The notes under the pieces: model-generated | Told to the model about the DNA's origin: nothing | The model's input: only the letters and a program-made list of their open reading frames with translations | Database searches by the model: none | NCBI GenBank assembly: GCA_027066695.1 | Contig: JAMONE010000124.1 | Span: forward strand, 1 to 10,840 | Direction of reading: 5' to 3' | Length of the DNA: 10,840 nt | Origin: Micavibrio sp. | GTDB taxonomy: Bacteria > Pseudomonadota > Alphaproteobacteria > Micavibrionales > Micavibrionaceae | Part shown: positions 6,463-10,840 of the stretch, in pieces | Layout: every line of letters begins with the position of its first letter | Numbering within the stretch: the first letter of the stretch is position 1 | Made by a program: the position numbers and the translations under genes

Positions 6463-8745
6463 TTAAAAGCGCGTCCCAAAATCAAATCTTAACTGCTCTT
6501 CCTCATCATAATCTTCTTTTGCATATGGCACAGCATAATCAAGACGTATCGGCCCAAACGGTGATTTCCACGAAACCCCAATACCAGCCGCAGCGCGAAG
6601 GGAATTTCCCTCCTGCAAGGAGCTTCCTCCTTCATCAATATCCCAAAGCGATCCAAAATCACTAAAGGTATGTGCTTTTATCCCAAGTTCTTTTGGCAAA
6701 CCAAGTGGAAAGCTCATCTCAATGCTACCGCGATAGAAGAAATTACCACCAAGAGAATCACCAGTAGAGCTATCACGTGGCCCCACGCCAGAACGTTCAA
6801 AACCACGAAGACTAGAGCCACCAAGGAAATAACGTTCATTAATTTCAACATCAGAATCGCTATAAGCTTGAATTGCGCCGCCCTCAGCCAGCACATTAAC
6901 AACCCATTGCTCTGCCAAAGGATAGTAATGCGATGCACCCGTTTTCGCAGAAACATATTTTGCATCCCCGCCAGCACCAGCAATTTCAGTATCAAGCCAA
7001 TATGTTGTGCCGCTTGTGGCATAAATCGAACTGTCTCTTGTATCATAAAATAAACGTTGTGAAACAGCGGAGGTTGTACGCGTTCCTTCCTGATCACTGA
7101 TATAGCGCGAAGCATCACTATTTACATTTTCAATCTCATTGCGCTCAAGCCTATAACGAAGCGTTTGACGCCAATTATCGGATAAAGGATAGCCGAGGCG
7201 CACTCCACCACCGCTACGTTTTTGATCATACGAGCTTTCATCTTGTAAGTCGCGTATAGTGTGAAACATATCAAAGCCAGCAGATATATCACGCCCAAGG
7301 AAATATGGCTCGGTAAATGATAAATTAAACTCACTCTTCTTACCTGCAAGCGTCGTAGAAAGCATCAGATCTTGCCCTTTACCAAGCAAGTTACGCTCAC
7401 GAATACTTACATCCGCCAACGGTCCATCCGTAGAAGAAAATCCCGCGCCAATAGAAAGCTCGCCCGTAGATTTTTCCTGAACGTCAATATCAATAACTGT
7501 TTTATCAGGGGCAGAGCCTTGCGATACATCAACATCTACCGTTTCAAAGAAATTCAGGTTTCTTACATTACGTTCAGACAGACTAAGCTTAGAGCGGTTA
7601 AAGGGGTCACCCTCAACAATTTGCATTTCACGGCGCAAAACTTTATCAAGCGTTCTTATATTGCCGTTAACATTTATGCGCTCAACAAAAACGCGCGGTG
7701 TCTCGCTTATCATAAATGCAACTATAATTGTTTTGTCATCACGATTTTTACGAATATCAGGACGCACATCCACAAAAGCATATTGCAGATCCCCAAGCTG
7801 ATCCGTCATTTTCCCGACAGAGCGTTTTACCTCACCAAGGTCATACCAATCACCAGCATCAAATATTATCGAAGAGTTTAAGATCTCGGCATCAAAATGC
7901 TTTATGTCAGAGATTATTTCACTTCCCGATATTTTATAACGAGAGCCTTCCTCAACTGTCATTGTTATAAAAAAGCCGCTCTTGTCATTCGAAAGCTCTG
8001 CAACTGCCGATAATATTTTGAAATCAGCATAGCCTTGTGACAAATAATACTCTCTCAAAAGCTCTTGGTCATAGGAAAGACGATCAGCATCATAGCGGTC
8101 ACTACTACTCATAAATCTAAGCCAAGATTTTTCCTTAGTCGTAATAACACTGCGCAGCTTAGCGTCACTATAATTTTCATTGCCAACAAATCTTATGCTT
8201 CTCACTTTAGTGATATCACCTTCATGTATTTCAAAAACAAGATTTACGCGATTTTGATCAAGGCGTATAACTTTAGGCTGTATTAGAATAGAAAACCGCC
8301 CCTGCCTCCTGTAAATTTGATATAAACGTGAAACATCTGATTGCACTTTTGCGCGGGTAAAAACTTGCCTTTGGCGCAATTGTACCTCGGAGAGTAGCTC
8401 TTCATCTTTTATTTTATCATTACCCTCAAAACTAATAATATTTATAACAGGATTTTCAATAACATGAACAAAGACCAAACCCTTTGATTGCTTAACCTTA
8501 ACATCTGCAAATAACCCTGTGGAAAATAAGCTTTTCAACGCACGATCCGTTGCGGCATTATCGACATTATCACCGACTTTCAAATCCATATATGAAGCGA
8601 TTGTTGATTCTTCAATTCTTTGTGCACCCGATATTTCTATCTTGGAAACTTTTTGCGCAGCCATCACTTCGGCTGAAAAAGCCATCGCTATAAAAATGAC
8701 CGCAAAAGAAAACATGCATGATTTAAAAAGTGTAAAAAATTTCAT
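6463..8745 (-). CDS. bamA: outer-membrane protein assembly factor BamA
   Basis: Central, essential subunit of the BAM complex, which folds beta-barrel proteins into the outer membrane. With the start at 8745 it has 760 residues. A signal peptide with a hydrophobic core (about 11-24) is cut after VMA at 29. Five POTRA domains begin near residues 33, 98, 179, 270 and 351, several with a VxGN or FEGN turn. From about 426 a 16-strand Omp85 barrel runs to a C-terminal phenylalanine, with a terminal strand (LRFDFGTRF) that fits an outer-membrane signal. The loop-6 motif is LRGF (646-649), against the usual VRGF, and FTEPYFLG is also present. The frame stays open upstream to 8907, but this ATG was chosen because TAGG lies 6 nt before it and a standard signal peptide begins here. 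It heads the skp-lpx-fabZ cluster. Confidence 0.96.
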   Translation of the reverse strand: MKFFTLFKSCMFSFAVIFIAMAFSAEVMAAQKVSKIEISGAQRIEESTIASYMDLKVGDNVDNAATDRALKSLFSTGLFADVKVKQSKGLVFVHVIENPVINIISFEGNDKIKDEELLSEVQLRQRQVFTRAKVQSDVSRLYQIYRRQGRFSILIQPKVIRLDQNRVNLVFEIHEGDITKVRSIRFVGNENYSDAKLRSVITTKEKSWLRFMSSSDRYDADRLSYDQELLREYYLSQGYADFKILSAVAELSNDKSGFFITMTVEEGSRYKISGSEIISDIKHFDAEILNSSIIFDAGDWYDLGEVKRSVGKMTDQLGDLQYAFVDVRPDIRKNRDDKTIIVAFMISETPRVFVERINVNGNIRTLDKVLRREMQIVEGDPFNRSKLSLSERNVRNLNFFETVDVDVSQGSAPDKTVIDIDVQEKSTGELSIGAGFSSTDGPLADVSIRERNLLGKGQDLMLSTTLAGKKSEFNLSFTEPYFLGRDISAGFDMFHTIRDLQDESSYDQKRSGGGVRLGYPLSDNWRQTLRYRLERNEIENVNSDASRYISDQEGTRTTSAVSQRLFYDTRDSSIYATSGTTYWLDTEIAGAGGDAKYVSAKTGASHYYPLAEQWVVNVLAEGGAIQAYSDSDVEINERYFLGGSSLRGFERSGVGPRDSSTGDSLGGNFFYRGSIEMSFPLGLPKELGIKAHTFSDFGSLWDIDEGGSSLQEGNSLRAAAGIGVSWKSPFGPIRLDYAVPYAKEDYDEEEQLRFDFGTRF

Positions 8746-8766
8746 ACTAAACCTATTCATATATAA

Positions 8767-8772
8767 ATTATA
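8767..8772 (-). promoter_or_regulatory. possible proximal -10 element of bamA
   Basis: A perfect TATAAT on the minus strand lies 21 nt upstream of the chosen bamA ATG. A start near 8760 would give a leader of about 15 nt that still contains the TAGG Shine-Dalgarno (8755-8752). No good -35 sits 16-18 nt upstream (GGTATA at 17 nt), and the surroundings are very AT-rich, so a chance match is quite possible. Confidence 0.25.
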
Positions 8773-8927
8773 AAACTCAACACGGGTTCTATACCACTTT
8801 GAATCTATATTAGTAAACATGGAAATCAAACTGCTAACATTCACAACAACAATAATACCCACCAAAAATAACTTAATACAGACATGTTTTACATATACTT
8901 GCATCAAGGAAGGTAACTACATAAACG

Positions 8928-8948
8928 CTATTCAGTGGGCATTTCCAT
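8928..8948 (-). CDS. six-codon leader ORF with strong ribosome binding site
   Basis: ATG GAA ATG CCC ACT GAA TAG encodes MEMPTE. It is preceded by AAGGTGAG (8960-8953) and a 4-nt gap. AGGTGA is a six-base match to the 3' end of 16S rRNA, better than most Shine-Dalgarnos of the real genes here. The stop lies about 180 nt before the bamA ATG. The peptide has no recognisable role; if real it would act through ribosome position rather than product. A start site for the nearest promoter box would fall close to the Shine-Dalgarno itself, so the ORF may need transcription from further upstream to be translated well. Confidence 0.3.
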   Translation of the reverse strand: MEMPTE

Positions 8949-8963
8949 TATACTCACCTTATT

Positions 8964-8992
8964 TACGTATAAATTTAAAATATTATTGTCAA
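8964..8992 (-). promoter_or_regulatory. candidate promoter of the bamA-lpxB cluster
   Basis: The minus strand shows a perfect TTGACA (8992-8987), part of CTTGACA as in many alphaproteobacterial promoters. At 17 nt the hexamer is TACGTA (8969-8964), a poor -10; at 15 nt it is TATACG (8971-8966), a better hexamer but short spacing. A start near 8957-8959 would leave a leader of more than 200 nt before bamA. The -35 is clear and the -10 is not, hence moderate confidence. Confidence 0.4.
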
Positions 8993-9063
8993 GATTTTTG
9001 GTCATAATTGCTTGTTATTTTTTGATAATTTGCGTCTTAAATTCACAATTGCTAGCCCCCCTC

Positions 9064-10840
9064 TTATTTTAAATTGAGATTACTATAACCCTCATGAGCA
9101 AAAAATTCTTCTATGTCCGTAAATGCCTTTTTAATATCCCTCAACATGTTTTCTCGCTCTATCGCTGTGGCATCATTAGGCATGGCTTCACCAGTTTCAC
9201 ATAGATCACGAAGGAAAGTTGCGCTCATATTTGCTGCGCCACCTTTCATTTTATGGCTAATCTCGCTCCACTCCAAGCTTGCATCATTGGATACACAGAT
9301 TTTTTCCAACTTTTTTATACTCTCGCGCATTGAAGTTATAAACAAGTTTATACATTCAATTTCCATATCTCTGTCGCCTTCAGAAAAATTATGAATAAAT
9401 GATATATCAATAGGCGGCAAAATTTCTTCAGAAGTTTTTTCTTTAACTTTAGTAATTTTCTTACCTTTTATTTTTTCAGGTAATATAAACCAGCGACTTA
9501 AACAATCAACCAGCTCCACCTTACTAACTGGCTTACTGATATAGTCATCCATACCATGATCCAGACATTTTTCTCTATCACCACGCATAACATTGGCCGT
9601 CATAGCAATAACAGGCACATGATTACCTGTCTTTTTTTCAATCCTGCGAAGAGCCTCGGTTGTGTCATAGCCATTTTTCTCAGGCATGTGACAATCCATA
9701 AGAACAAGGTCGTAATCTTTTTCTTTTAAAGCTTTCAGCGCTACAATACCATCTTCTGCTAAATCAGGATCATTAAACCCAATGCGAGTAAGTAGCTTCA
9801 TAATAAACACCTGATTAAGCGGATGGTCTTCAGCAATAAGAACTTTGGCTTCGGTTGATTTTATGCGATTAGAAACCCTTTTCTTCTCTATCAGCTTATT
9901 GTTAATCACTTTTTCATCGTCAATTAACTTATCAGCAACCTTAAAAGGAATTTCAATCCAGAAAGTAGAGCCTTTACCAACTTTACTTTCGACGCCAACT
10001 TTTCCGCCCATCATTTCAACCAATTGTCTGGTAATGCTTAAACCTAACCCTGTACCGCCAAATTTTCGGGTAGTTGATAGGTCTGCCTGAGAGAATTTTT
10101 CAAAAATAAGATCTAGTTTATCTTTAGCTATGCCAATGCCTGTATCAGTGATTAAGCAAGAAATCATAACCTTATCGTTTTTGATGCTTTTATGCGAAAC
10201 ACTTAGATCAACCAAGCCATCCTCTGTATATTTTAGCGCATTACCAGCAAGGTTCATGAGAATACGCATAACCCGCGTTGAATCACCTTGAAGATAGGGA
10301 AAGTTATGTGTCTTGATATTAGCAGAAAAAGATATCCCTTTTTCACTCGCCATTGGCGCTAATATTTCATTTACAGATGATACAATTTTTTTCATATCAA
10401 AAGGAATTTCCTCAAGGGCAAAACCTCCTGCCTCAATCTTAGATAAATCAAGTATGTCATTGACTATCTCTAGCAAACTCTTTGACGATCTGTATACAGT
10501 GCTAAGCATGTCAACGGGATCATCCTCTGAATCTGCCTCTAACAAAAGGCCTGTTATACCAAGGATACTATTTAACGGCGTGCGTAATTCATGTGACATA
10601 TTTGCCAAAAACTCTGATTTAGCATTGGCGGCTTCTTCCGCTCGTAAGGTTTCTTTCTTAAGCTGGTTTTCTCTGTCTTTTTGCTCTGTTATATCGCGTA
10701 AAAGCCCAATAAATACAGATTGTCCATCAATGCCAATTCCCGTGACACTTAAACTTAAAGGAAACTCTTCGCCACATTTTCTTAAGCCCATAACCTCAAC
10801 ATTTTTTCCTAAAATACATTCTTTGCCAGTACTTAAGTAT
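9064..10840 (-). CDS. hybrid sensor histidine kinase (PAS-HisKA-HATPase-REC-HPt), 5' end outside window
   Basis: Multi-step phosphorelay kinase. The frame is open through the right edge, adding 16 residues before the Met at 10791, and those residues continue a PAS domain (GLRKCGEEFPLSLSV...LLRDITEQ), so that Met is internal. Numbering from it: the HisKA H-box SHELRTP has phospho-acceptor H67; the HATPase has its N-box at N184, DTGIG (216-220), FEKFSQ (230-235) and GGTGLGLS (245-252). A receiver domain (about 316-435) has acidic pocket E321/D322, phospho-acceptor D366 in LMDCHMP, T398 and K420. A C-terminal HPt helix bundle (about 463-570) has SHKMKGGAANMS with phospho-acceptor H513. All catalytic residues are present, so it should be active. 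Any membrane or periplasmic sensor part, and so the signal, is beyond the edge. No response regulator partner lies in the window. Confidence 0.95.
   Translation of the reverse strand, partial: YLSTGKECILGKNVEVMGLRKCGEEFPLSLSVTGIGIDGQSVFIGLLRDITEQKDRENQLKKETLRAEEAANAKSEFLANMSHELRTPLNSILGITGLLLEADSEDDPVDMLSTVYRSSKSLLEIVNDILDLSKIEAGGFALEEIPFDMKKIVSSVNEILAPMASEKGISFSANIKTHNFPYLQGDSTRVMRILMNLAGNALKYTEDGLVDLSVSHKSIKNDKVMISCLITDTGIGIAKDKLDLIFEKFSQADLSTTRKFGGTGLGLSITRQLVEMMGGKVGVESKVGKGSTFWIEIPFKVADKLIDDEKVINNKLIEKKRVSNRIKSTEAKVLIAEDHPLNQVFIMKLLTRIGFNDPDLAEDGIVALKALKEKDYDLVLMDCHMPEKNGYDTTEALRRIEKKTGNHVPVIAMTANVMRGDREKCLDHGMDDYISKPVSKVELVDCLSRWFILPEKIKGKKITKVKEKTSEEILPPIDISFIHNFSEGDRDMEIECINLFITSMRESIKKLEKICVSNDASLEWSEISHKMKGGAANMSATFLRDLCETGEAMPNDATAIERENMLRDIKKAFTDIEEFFAHEGYSNLNLK

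Larger units (their letters stand above)
8746..9063. other. long AT-rich leader/intergenic region upstream of bamA
   Basis: 318 nt separate the kinase stop from the chosen bamA start. On the minus strand it holds a TTGACA-type promoter box, a six-codon ORF with a strong Shine-Dalgarno, a segment complementary to that Shine-Dalgarno, a TATAAT near the bamA start, and an open in-frame extension of bamA back to 8904. No convincing intrinsic terminator follows the kinase: the best inverted repeat has only a five-base stem (AATTT/AAATT) with no T-run. No full-length gene is supported on either strand. Confidence 0.7.

Noticed and set aside
6714..7349. Minus-strand open frames out of frame within bamA (6714-7118 and 7122-7349)
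   Set aside because: They overlap the intact BamA barrel frame, which shows no frameshift; they are shadows.
7372..7881. 169-codon open frame on the plus strand within bamA
   Set aside because: Antisense to the well-conserved BamA POTRA/barrel coding sequence; basic, low-quality product with no family features.
8819..9007. 62-codon open frame on the plus strand upstream of bamA
   Set aside because: No Shine-Dalgarno, no recognisable motif, very AT-rich low-complexity product; it lies opposite the bamA leader.
9064..10791. Kinase starting at the Met at 10791
   Set aside because: The frame is open to the window edge and the residues before that Met continue the PAS domain, so the true start is outside.

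Overview
The window is AT-rich bacterial chromosome, and its content points to an alphaproteobacterium. The evidence is a cluster reading bamA - skp/ompH - lpxD - fabZ - lpxA - lpxI - lpxB. LpxI does the UDP-diacylglucosamine hydrolase step in alphaproteobacteria, where E. coli uses LpxH. The ribosomal protein S9 also carries a long acidic/Ala-rich N-terminal extension. I cannot place it below class. No mobile elements, CRISPR, tRNA or rRNA genes were seen, and codon and base use look even throughout.

Layout from left to right. At 3-161 (+) is the last 52 codons of a TauE/SafE-like membrane protein cut by the window edge. A 182-nt convergent gap with a hairpin follows. Everything else is on the minus strand. 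In transcription order it is: a hybrid sensor histidine kinase (10840-9064, 5' end outside the window), a long gene-poor leader region (9063-8746), the seven-gene envelope cluster bamA to lpxB (8745-1465), and the ribosomal pair rplM-rpsI (1351-344) behind its own promoter.

The envelope cluster is one functional block. FabZ makes the unsaturated acyl-ACP of fatty acid elongation and competes for the 3-hydroxyacyl-ACP that LpxA and LpxD use. LpxA, LpxD, LpxI and LpxB supply four of the early lipid A steps up to the disaccharide; LpxC is not in the window. Skp chaperones unfolded outer-membrane proteins to BamA, which inserts them, including the LPS-transport porin. Spacing is tight (22-nt overlap between lpxA and lpxI, 2 nt between lpxI and lpxB, 17-41 nt for most others). 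The exception is a 91-nt gap before lpxA that may hold an internal promoter.

The genes are mostly conserved housekeeping, and I did not find a convincing new multi-gene system. The part most worth a second look is the roughly 320-nt region upstream of bamA. It has a TTGACA box, a six-codon ORF with a very good Shine-Dalgarno, a downstream segment complementary to that Shine-Dalgarno, and an in-frame open extension of bamA encoding a hydrophobic stretch. The dxr/rseP genes that usually precede bamA in this class are absent.
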